From assembly GCA_021845835.1 (NCBI GenBank), contig JAJZVE010000009.1:1-21535 (forward strand): a DNA stretch of 21,535 bases, written 5' to 3'. The position numbers and the translations under genes were made by a program. The notes beneath the pieces were generated by a model, which did not search any database, was not told where the DNA came from, and worked only from the letters and a program-made list of their open reading frames with translations. This DNA comes from Pseudomonadota bacterium. GTDB lineage: Bacteria > Pseudomonadota > Alphaproteobacteria > Acetobacterales > Acetobacteraceae. Below, in pieces: positions 14,907 through 21,535 of this stretch (its first letter is position 1; every line of letters begins with the position of its first letter).

Positions 14907-17747
14907 CTATTCGAGCGCGGCATCCACGGCCCGGGCCAGCGCGGCCAGGCCTGTTTCGAGATCCGTGAGGTGAACCCGCATTGCACGCCGGCCGCGTTCG
15001 ACCAGTACCGCAAGATCGCCGCGCGCCTGGGCAGCCTTCACCACGCCGAAGCTGTAGGAATGGCCGGGCACGTCGAGATCGACCGGGTCGTCGCAGGTGA
15101 TCTGCAGGAACACGCCCGAGTTCGGGCCGCCCTTGTACGCCTGCCCCGTCGAGTGCTGGAACCTTGGCCCGAACCCAAGGCAGGTCGCTGCCCGGGTGCG
15201 GTCGCGGATGCGCGCGCGCATCGCGGTCAGCGCCGCCGTGGTTGCCGCATCACGCCGGATGTAGGCCAACAGTGCCACATAATCGCCCGACTTCTGACCG
15301 GCGCGGATCCGCCCGAAATGGCTTTTCAGATAACCGGCCAGGCTGTCATGCCGGCCCAGCTCGGCGGCGTCGCGCGGATCGGCATAGAGCGCCACGCCCT
15401 CCGCGCGGAAGAGGGGCGCTTCCGAGGGCAGGCTATGCGATGTCTCGTAGGCATCGGTCAGCGCGCGGGTCTTGTCCTTGCTGGCCTCGACGTCGGGTTG
15501 ATTGAATGGGTCGATGCCGATGATCGCCCCGGCGACCGCGGTCGCAATCTCCCAACGGAAGAACTCCTGGCCGATATGCCAGACGTCCTTCACGCCGATC
15601 CGCACGACTGGATGGCCGGCGTGCTCCAAGGCCGCTATCGCCTCGCGCTGCGGCGGATCGATCTCGCCGTCCAGCTCCAGATGGACGAAGAAGCGGTCGT
15701 TGCCATAGTGCTCCGGCGTGGTAAGCGGCTCGCCCGCCAGTGGGATCAGGCCGCGTTGCTGCTTGCCCGTGCTTTCGGCCAGAAGCTGCTCCAGCCAGGC
15801 GCCGAGATCGGCGATCCCGGCCTCGGCAATGATCGTCACCTTGTCGCGCCCTAAGCGCGTTGCCGCGACTCCCAGAGCGACGCCGAGCTGGACACCCGGG
15901 TTCTCCGCCGGCGGCACGTCGGGACCGCAGGCATTCTCCATCGGCAGTGTTGTCGCGAGCAGGCGCTTGATGTCGAGACCCATGGCGGCGGCCGGCACCA
16001 GGCCGAACTTCGACAGCACGGAGTACCGCCCGCCGATCGCCGGCACGCCGTGGAAGACATGGGCGAAGCCCAGAGCGGTAGCCCGCCTTTCCAGCGTCGA
16101 TCCGGGATCTGTCACCGCGACGAAATGTGCGCCAGCCCTCTCCTGACCCCACGCCGCGCGGACGCGCGCCAGGAAGTACTCCATGAGAATGTTTGGTTCC
16201 AGCGTGCTCCCGGATTTCGAAGAGACGATGAACAACGTGCTTCCGAGATCGATCGCATCCTCGATCGCCTTGATCTGCGCCGGATCCGTGCTGTCCAGCA
16301 TGGAAAAGCGTGGCCCGCCGGGCTGCCGCCCGAAGGTCTCGCCCAGCACTTCCGGACCCAGGCTTGAGCCGCCCATCCCCAGCAGGACGATGTCGGCGAA
16401 CCCGCGCTTCCTGACGTCGTCGGCAAACGCGGCCATCCGCTCGACATCGGCCAGTTCCTGCGCCACGACATGCAGCCAGCCAAGCCACTTGTCCTCGTCC
16501 CTCCCGGTCCACAGCGATGTGTCCCCGGCCCAGAGCAGCCGGATGCGCCCATCGGCGCGCCAGGCCTCCATTTCCGCCGCCAATGCGGCCTGCATCTCGC
16601 GGGAGCCGGGCGCGATCTGCTGGCGCGCGCGATCGCCGTCGCGCAAGGTGCGGCGTCGCCCCGCGATGGCGCCGAGCAGCTGATCGAATGCGTCCGCGAA
16701 TTGTTGCACGCCGTCCGTGACCAGCCCGTCTGTCACTTCCTTCAGCGAGATCCCGGTCTGCTCCAGCGCGGCGAGCGTGGCGCGGGCACGCTCCATGTTA
16801 TGCTCGATGACGTCTGGCACCACCGCGCCGTGGTCGCGGAAGGCGTCCATCGTCGCGGGCGGGATGGTATCGACGGTGTCGCGACCGATCAGCGCCTCGA
16901 CATATTTCGTGTCCCTGATGGCGGGGCTCTTGGTACTGGTGGACGCCCAGAGCAGCCTCTGCGTTCTGGCCCCGGACGCAGCCAGGCGCTGCCAACGGGG
17001 GCCGGAGAACAGCTCCTTGTAGCGGAGATAGGCAAGCTTCGCATTGGCGATTGCTACCTCACCGTGCAAGCGACCTGCCATCGGCCGGTTCGAAATCTGA
17101 TCCAGACGCTTGTCGACCGCTGTATCGATGCGGCTAACGAACATGCTGGCGACGCTGCCGATCATGGCGAGGTTTCCGCCTGCGCCGGCCAAATCCTCAA
17201 GGCCGGAAAGATAGGCCTCGATCACCTCCAAATAGACGCTGACGGCGAAGAGCAAGGTGACGTTGATATTCACTCCGCGGCCGATCAGAAGACGGATCGC
17301 GGGAATCCCCGCCGGTGTCGCCGGCACCTTCACCATCAGATTGGGACGTGCCACCGCCTCCCAGAGCCGAAGTGCCTCGGCCACGGTGGCCTCGGTGTCG
17401 TTGGCAAGGTAGGGGGAGCATTCCAGGCTGACATAGCCGTCGCGGCCCTGCGTCCGCGCATAGACCGGATGCAGCGCATCCGCGGCGGCACGAATATCGG
17501 CGATGGCCAGATGTTCATAGATGGCCGAGATGCCGTGGTCGCCCGACGCCTGGAACCGCGCCAGCGCCCCGGCGTATTCGTCAGTCTCGCCGATCGCCTT
17601 CTCGAAGATGGAGGGGTTGGAAGTGAGGCCCATGATCCCGTCACGCTCGATCAGCATGCGCAGTCGGCCGGTCTCGATCAGGCTGCGCTTCAGATAGTCG
17701 AGCCAGGGCGATTGGCCGCATGCTTCAAGCTGGTTCAACGCGCTCAT
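14907..17747 (-). CDS. Bifunctional transaldolase / glucose-6-phosphate isomerase
   Basis: A 946-residue fusion of two cytosolic enzymes. The N-terminal transaldolase (about 1-370) transfers a dihydroxyacetone unit between sedoheptulose 7-phosphate and glyceraldehyde 3-phosphate. It shows [13 protein letters not shown] (41-53), CSPYLANDT (110-118) and the Schiff-base Lys140 in MVKVPAT. The C-terminal isomerase (about 400-946) interconverts fructose and glucose 6-phosphate, with [10 protein letters not shown], the phosphosugar-binding SSKSGST (509-515), GGRYSVLS and a late [13 protein letters not shown]. Such fusions are known in several alphaproteobacteria, including acetic acid bacteria. ATG 17747 overlaps the transketolase stop as ATGA and has GAGAGG upstream. 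By returning fructose 6-phosphate to glucose 6-phosphate the fusion closes an oxidative cycle with zwf and gnd. Confidence 0.95.
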   Translation of the reverse strand: MSALNQLEACGQSPWLDYLKRSLIETGRLRMLIERDGIMGLTSNPSIFEKAIGETDEYAGALARFQASGDHGISAIYEHLAIADIRAAADALHPVYARTQGRDGYVSLECSPYLANDTEATVAEALRLWEAVARPNLMVKVPATPAGIPAIRLLIGRGVNINVTLLFAVSVYLEVIEAYLSGLEDLAGAGGNLAMIGSVASMFVSRIDTAVDKRLDQISNRPMAGRLHGEVAIANAKLAYLRYKELFSGPRWQRLAASGARTQRLLWASTSTKSPAIRDTKYVEALIGRDTVDTIPPATMDAFRDHGAVVPDVIEHNMERARATLAALEQTGISLKEVTDGLVTDGVQQFADAFDQLLGAIAGRRRTLRDGDRARQQIAPGSREMQAALAAEMEAWRADGRIRLLWAGDTSLWTGRDEDKWLGWLHVVAQELADVERMAAFADDVRKRGFADIVLLGMGGSSLGPEVLGETFGRQPGGPRFSMLDSTDPAQIKAIEDAIDLGSTLFIVSSKSGSTLEPNILMEYFLARVRAAWGQERAGAHFVAVTDPGSTLERRATALGFAHVFHGVPAIGGRYSVLSKFGLVPAAAMGLDIKRLLATTLPMENACGPDVPPAENPGVQLGVALGVAATRLGRDKVTIIAEAGIADLGAWLEQLLAESTGKQQRGLIPLAGEPLTTPEHYGNDRFFVHLELDGEIDPPQREAIAALEHAGHPVVRIGVKDVWHIGQEFFRWEIATAVAGAIIGIDPFNQPDVEASKDKTRALTDAYETSHSLPSEAPLFRAEGVALYADPRDAAELGRHDSLAGYLKSHFGRIRAGQKSGDYVALLAYIRRDAATTAALTAMRARIRDRTRAATCLGFGPRFQHSTGQAYKGGPNSGVFLQITCDDPVDLDVPGHSYSFGVVKAAQARGDLAVLVERGRRAMRVHLTDLETGLAALARAVDAALE

Positions 17748-19888
17748 GCTGTCCTCTCTCCCGCCCGCGTGAGCTGATGTCTTGCCGCGGCAAGCACCGC
17801 CCCGGCCGTAAACCCGAATTTTGTCATCAGATCCTTGATCGGCGCCGATGCGCCGAAGCCGTGCATGCCGAGCCTGATGCCCATACGGCCCACATAGCGA
17901 TCCCAACCGATGACCGATCCGGCCTCGACCGAAACGCGCGCCGTCACATCGGGGGGAAGCACGCTGTCGCGATAGGCCTCGTCCTGCTGTTCGAACAGCT
18001 CCCATGACGGCATGCTGACCAGCCGCGCCGCAATCCCCTCGCGGGTGAGCGTCTCATAGGCTTCGGCGCAGAGTGCGAGCTCGCTGCCGGTACCGATCAG
18101 GATCACCGCCGGCTTGCGGCCTTCGGCACTGGCCATGACATAGGCGCCGCGCGCGAGGCCGGCCGCGGCGGCGTAGCGCGCCCGATCAAACGTCGGCAGT
18201 GCCTGGCGGCTGAGTATCAGGCAGGACGGCTGATGCTTCAGCCTGATGATGACCCGCCAGGCCTCGACGACCTCGTTGGCGTCGCCGGGCCGGAGCGTGA
18301 TGAGGCCCGGGATGCTGCGCAATGCGACGAGCTGCTCGACGGGCTGGTGGGTCGGGCCGTCCTGCCCGAGGCCGATCGAGTCATGCGTGAAGATGGTGAT
18401 GACCGGAAGCGCCATCAGCGCGCTCAGCCGGATCGGCGGCTTCATATAGTCCGAGAACGTGAGGAAGGTCGCGCCATACGGGCGGAGCCCCGACAAGGCG
18501 AGCCCGTTTAGGATCGCGCCCATGGCGTGCTCGCGGATGCCGAAATGGAGATTGCGACCTCCGTATTTCTCCGCCTCGAACTCTCCGGCCGCGGCAAATG
18601 TCAGCGTCGTCTTCGTGGATGGCGCGAGGTCGGCGGCGCCGCCGATCAGCCACTTGTAGCGCGGCGCGATGGCGTTCATCACCTTGCCAGAGGCATCACG
18701 GCTCGCGATTCCCTTTGCGTCCGGTGCAAACGTCGGCAGATCGATGTCCCACCCATCGGGGAGGTCGCCGGCCGCGATCCGATCGAGCGCATCGGCGAGC
18801 TCCGGGTACGCGGCGCGATACGGGCCCATCCGCGCCGACCACGCCGCCCGAAGCTGCTGACCACGCTGGCCGATACCGCCGGCGAAATGCTCACGGACGC
18901 CATCGGGCACGCGGAATTTCGCATCTTCCGGCCAGCCGTAGCTGCGCTTGGCCAGGCGGATTTCATCCTCCCCGAGCGGCTCGCCATGCGCGGCGGCGGT
19001 ATCCTGCTTATGCGGGGCGCCATAGCCGATGTGGCTCTCGACGATAATCAAGGTCGGCACGCCCTTTGTCTGGCGGAACGCCGCGATCGCCTCGGCGACA
19101 CGCTGGGTGTCATTGGCATCGCCGACGCGCAGCACATTCCAGCCATAGGCGAGGAACCGCAGCGCCACGTCGTCGCTGAATGCGAGCTCCGTATGGCCTT
19201 CGATCGTGATGCGGTTGCTGTCGTAGATCCAGCACAGGTTGCCCAGCATCAGATGACCGGCGAGCGAGGCAGCTTCGCTCGCCACCCCTTCCATCATGTC
19301 GCCGTCGCCGCATACCGCGTAGATGTCGTAGTCAAACACCTCGCAGTCTGGTCGATTGAAATGCTCGGCCAGCCAACGCTGAGCGATCGCCATGCCGACG
19401 CTGGTCGCGCAGCCCTGGCCGAGCGGCCCGGTCGTCGTCTCGACACCAGCCGTAACGCCATATTCCGGGTGACCGGGGCAGGCGCTGCCGAGCTGACGGA
19501 AATGCTTGATCTCATCGAGTGTCACCGCACGCGCGCCGGGGTGCCCAGACCCGGCGTCGGCCGGCTTGACCCCCGCCAGATGCAGCAGCGCATAGAGAAG
19601 CATCGACGCGTGGCCGTTGGACAACACGAAGCGGTCGCGGTTGGGCCAGCTCGGGTCCCGCGGATCGAAGCGCAGGAAGGACTCCCAGAGCGTATAGACG
19701 ACGGGCGCCAGGCCCATCGGCGTGCCGGGATGGCCGGAGGCGGCCTGTTGCACCGCATCCATGGAAAAGGTGCGGATCGTGTCGATGCAGAGCTGGTCGA
19801 TCGGACGCGCGCCTGCCGCGGCTACGTCTTCGACGGTATCTTCCACGCGTGCCGCGACTTCAGTTCGTCTCATGTGCTCCCTGGCCAT
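17744..19888 (-). CDS. tkt: Transketolase
   Basis: A 714-residue thiamine diphosphate enzyme that moves two-carbon units between ketose and aldose phosphates. SGHPGTPMGLAP (51-62) is the family start region, GDGDMMEG (194-201) with the following NRITIEG (225-231) forms the thiamine diphosphate and metal site, and DSIGLGQDGPTHQPVEQ and the final HGFGASAP are typical pyrimidine-domain and C-terminal motifs. An N-terminal extension of about 25 residues precedes the conserved part. ATG 19888 has GAAGGAT about 5 bases upstream; an in-frame ATG at 19873 lacks such a site. It is the first gene of the nine-gene operon. Confidence 0.96.
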   Translation of the reverse strand: MAREHMRRTEVAARVEDTVEDVAAAGARPIDQLCIDTIRTFSMDAVQQAASGHPGTPMGLAPVVYTLWESFLRFDPRDPSWPNRDRFVLSNGHASMLLYALLHLAGVKPADAGSGHPGARAVTLDEIKHFRQLGSACPGHPEYGVTAGVETTTGPLGQGCATSVGMAIAQRWLAEHFNRPDCEVFDYDIYAVCGDGDMMEGVASEAASLAGHLMLGNLCWIYDSNRITIEGHTELAFSDDVALRFLAYGWNVLRVGDANDTQRVAEAIAAFRQTKGVPTLIIVESHIGYGAPHKQDTAAAHGEPLGEDEIRLAKRSYGWPEDAKFRVPDGVREHFAGGIGQRGQQLRAAWSARMGPYRAAYPELADALDRIAAGDLPDGWDIDLPTFAPDAKGIASRDASGKVMNAIAPRYKWLIGGAADLAPSTKTTLTFAAAGEFEAEKYGGRNLHFGIREHAMGAILNGLALSGLRPYGATFLTFSDYMKPPIRLSALMALPVITIFTHDSIGLGQDGPTHQPVEQLVALRSIPGLITLRPGDANEVVEAWRVIIRLKHQPSCLILSRQALPTFDRARYAAAAGLARGAYVMASAEGRKPAVILIGTGSELALCAEAYETLTREGIAARLVSMPSWELFEQQDEAYRDSVLPPDVTARVSVEAGSVIGWDRYVGRMGIRLGMHGFGASAPIKDLMTKFGFTAGAVLAAARHQLTRAGERTA

Positions 19889-19893
19889 CGTCT

Positions 19894-19900
19894 ATCCTTC
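19894..19900 (-). promoter_or_regulatory. Ribosome binding site of transketolase
   Basis: GAAGGAT on the minus strand, five bases before ATG 19888. It favours this start over the in-frame ATG at 19873. Confidence 0.65.
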
Positions 19901-20130
19901 GTTCCACCGGCCATAGATGGGAATGCACCGCGCCCGGATGAATGAAACCATGGTTGCAACGCGGTAAGACTTCGGGCGGATCGGGAGGCTCATGGCATTC
20001 TCTGGATCGGCTCGTCACGGCTGCAACCAGGCTCCCGAAAAGTTGAAGCCTCCGCGACGGAGCGGAGCAGCATCCCCGGCTTCGGAGGTTCCGACGCCTT
20101 GCCCCTACGCGGCCGCAGCGGCGCAGCGAA

Positions 20131-20225
20131 AGACTCGGAATCTACCTAGCGCGGGTCCCACAGTGCCATCCCGGATGGCTTGCGACGGTCCGCTTTGCCG
20201 AGAACCCGGGTATTTTCCGAGACTG
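20131..20225. repeat. Diverged inverted repeat related to the one at 2900-2969
   Basis: The right arm (20208-20225, GGGTATTTTCCGAGACTG) matches the right arm of the first element at 16 of 18 positions. The left arm (20131-20146, AGACTCGGAATCTACC) matches that element's left arm at 14 of 16. The two arms pair with each other at about 13 of 16 positions. A small perfect hairpin, CCATC-CCG-GATGG (20166-20178), lies near the middle, as in the first element. Confidence 0.6.
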
Positions 20226-20726
20226 CCGAACCAGGTGGCGTCGGGGCAATGCTCGGCGACTATCGGAGCCGCCGGCCACGATCGGGTCCCGGTTCCTTTC
20301 CGCGCGGTGGCGGGGCTGGGCAGTCCTGTCCGATAGCGCATCGGACCAAGCCCGCCGCCGGCGCGCGGGGGTGGACGCGAGGCTGCGACAAACCGCGCTT
20401 GCGACCCCGACCCGGCCGGAGCACGGTGCCGAAGCAGGAACTGCCCAAGGCGCCCGAGGGCATGCCACGATCGGGTGCCTATGAAATGGACGATCTGGCA
20501 TCCCTGCTGCTGCCGGGGATGGAGCAAGAGCTGGAGTACTCGCCGGACGGCCTCAGTCAGGTTGGCGCCGCCAGCCGCGTTATCCGGGCGGGCACCCAAT
20601 GAGATCGCAGGGAAACAGACCAACGAGATCCTGCAACTTCCGAGATATTTCTGCCGCGCGATCTCCCGGATGATCCAAGCGGCAGTGGTTTTGTCGGCCG
20701 CGCGGCGGGCCGGCGTGACAACAGCG

Positions 20727-20758
20727 ACGTCCGGCCGCGGTCACCGGCAGCCGGACGT
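20727..20758 (-). terminator. Hairpin after phosphoketolase, possible terminator
   Basis: A perfect 9-bp inverted repeat (ACGTCCGGC and GCCGGACGT) with a 14-base loop starts 5 bases beyond the phosphoketolase stop in the direction of transcription. It is GC-rich but not followed by a clear run of T, so it is a weak or factor-assisted terminator, or an mRNA-stabilising hairpin. Confidence 0.5.
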
Positions 20759-20763
20759 GCCGC

Positions 20764-21535
20764 TCACGCAGTCCAGCGCCAGTTCTGAACCTCCGGCATG
20801 TCCTGGCCGTGCTCGCTGACATAGAGCTTATGACGCTCCATGGTCGTCCAGTACCGCGCCATCGCCGCCGCCACCTCGGCGTCGAGCCGGGGGATCCGCC
20901 GGATGGCGTCCAGGGCCAGCTGGTACCGGTCCAGATTGTTCAGCACGACCATGTCGAAGGGGGTCGTGGTGGTACCCTCCTCCTTGTAGCCGCGCACATG
21001 GATATTGTCGTGATTCCGCCGCCGGTAGGTCAGCTTGTGGATGATCGCTGGATAGCCATGGAAGGCAAAGATCACCGGCTTGCTGGTGGTGAACAGGTCG
21101 TCGAAATCCCGGTCCTCCAGGCCGTGCGGGTGCTCCGACTGGGGTTGCAGCACCATCAGGTCCACAACGTTGACGACCCGAATGCGGATGTCCGGGACAT
21201 AGGCACGCAGCAGGGTCACGGCGGCCAGGGTCTCAAGGGTCGGCACATCCCCGGCGCAGGCCATCACCACGTCGGGGTCCTCCGCCCCGTTGCTGGCCCA
21301 GTGCCAGATGCCCGCGCCGACCGTGCAGTGGCGCACCGCGGAGTCGATGTCCAGCCATTGCCACTCGGGTTGTTTGCCGGCGATGATCAGGTTGATGTAG
21401 TTGCGGCTGCGCAGGCAGTGATCGGCCACCGACAGCAGGCAGTTTGCGTCGGGGGGCAGATAGATGCGCACAACGTCGGACTTCTTGTTGGCGACGTGAT
21501 CGATGAAACCCGGGTCTTGGTGTGAGAATCCGTTA
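20764..21535 (-). CDS. Xylulose-5-phosphate/fructose-6-phosphate phosphoketolase (C-terminal part)
   Basis: About 256 codons of the C-terminal end lie in the window; the rest is beyond the right edge. The enzyme is thiamine diphosphate-dependent and cleaves xylulose 5-phosphate (or fructose 6-phosphate) with phosphate to acetyl phosphate and an aldose phosphate. The segment begins with the signature [20 protein letters not shown], then [90 protein letters not shown], and ends [16 protein letters not shown], all characteristic. It points towards the transketolase operon but is separated from it by 875 bp. It would draw xylulose 5-phosphate made by that operon into acetate metabolism. Confidence 0.96.
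   Translation of the reverse strand, partial: NGFSHQDPGFIDHVANKKSDVVRIYLPPDANCLLSVADHCLRSRNYINLIIAGKQPEWQWLDIDSAVRHCTVGAGIWHWASNGAEDPDVVMACAGDVPTLETLAAVTLLRAYVPDIRIRVVNVVDLMVLQPQSEHPHGLEDRDFDDLFTTSKPVIFAFHGYPAIIHKLTYRRRNHDNIHVRGYKEEGTTTTPFDMVVLNNLDRYQLALDAIRRIPRLDAEVAAAMARYWTTMERHKLYVSEHGQDMPEVQNWRWTA

Larger units (their letters stand above)
19889..20763. other. 875-bp intergenic region without a convincing gene
   Basis: This gap separates the phosphoketolase stop from the transketolase start and must hold the operon promoter, although I could not identify convincing -35/-10 boxes. It contains the transketolase ribosome binding site (19894-19900), a diverged inverted repeat (20131-20225), and a hairpin next to the phosphoketolase stop. 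Reading frames on both strands are open for up to about 170 codons, but the predicted proteins are Arg/Pro/Gly-rich and show no known motif. The most protein-like stretch is plus-strand 20426-20602 (GTG start with GGAG upstream; 58 residues including MDDLASLLLPGMEQELEY), which could be a small gene or a relic. Confidence 0.6.

Noticed and set aside
16470..17777. Long plus-strand frame opposite the transaldolase-isomerase fusion; similar frames at 13011-14000 and 18527-19945
   Set aside because: They lie entirely or mostly antisense to well-identified enzymes and show no family motifs. They are typical antisense shadows in high-GC DNA.
17748..18005. Upstream extension of the transaldolase-isomerase frame
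   Set aside because: The extra residues overlap the transketolase C-terminus and look non-coding. ATG 17747 with ATGA overlap and GAGAGG upstream is the better start.
20426..20602. 58-codon plus-strand frame with GTG start and GGAG upstream
   Set aside because: Its acidic stretch looks protein-like, but there is no homology I recognise and no context support, so it is mentioned only under the gap entry.
20105..20623. 172-codon minus-strand frame in the phosphoketolase-transketolase gap
   Set aside because: The product is rich in Arg, Pro and Gly, crosses the inverted repeat, and has no recognisable domain.

Overview
The window is GC-rich, densely coded, and looks alphaproteobacterial. The closest fit is Acetobacteraceae or a relative. 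Reasons: a fused transaldolase/glucose-6-phosphate isomerase beside transketolase, a short NAD-type 6-phosphogluconate dehydrogenase, a phosphoketolase, and a triheme cytochrome c of the membrane alcohol/aldehyde/gluconate dehydrogenase type. The taxonomic call is inference from gene content only.

Layout. (1) 1-2805, minus strand: PRC-barrel protein, MFS sugar porter, a possible 60-residue ORF, and the N-terminal part of an OpgG/OpgD periplasmic glucan protein that runs off the left edge. Spacing is tight and several stops and starts overlap, so this is probably one transcript. (2) 2806-3005: divergent intergenic region with a perfect 18-bp inverted repeat (2900-2969) around a second, nearly concentric hairpin. 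(3) 3006-6211, plus strand: triheme cytochrome c, a possible 33-codon ORF, and a hexaheme cytochrome c made of three tandem diheme modules. No dehydrogenase catalytic subunit is present. (4) 6241-19888, minus strand: nine collinear genes, most overlapping by 4-14 bp or separated by up to 25 bp, with one gap of 100 bp. In transcription order: transketolase, transaldolase-Pgi fusion, Gnd, Zwf, a Cof-type HAD phosphatase, Pgl, a GH39-type glycosidase, a PF10091 (putative glucoamylase/GH144-like) protein, and a mercuric-reductase-like flavoprotein that has lost one of its two redox cysteines. (5) 19889-20763: 875 bp without a convincing gene. It holds a diverged copy of the inverted repeat and a hairpin just after the phosphoketolase stop. 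(6) 20764-21535, minus strand: C-terminal part of phosphoketolase, which runs off the right edge.

How it fits together. The large operon encodes every pentose phosphate step from glucose 6-phosphate except ribulose-5-phosphate epimerase and ribose-5-phosphate isomerase. Phosphoketolase can divert xylulose 5-phosphate to acetyl phosphate. The two glycosidases lack signal peptides, so they probably act in the cytosol and feed sugars into the pathway. The PF10091 protein (a family that includes beta-1,2-glucanases) and OpgG/D (osmoregulated periplasmic beta-glucan) suggest a beta-glucan theme, but substrates are not proven by sequence. The most unusual items are the glycosidase/pentose-phosphate operon, the flavoprotein lacking a redox cysteine, the triplicated diheme cytochrome, and the paired inverted-repeat element.
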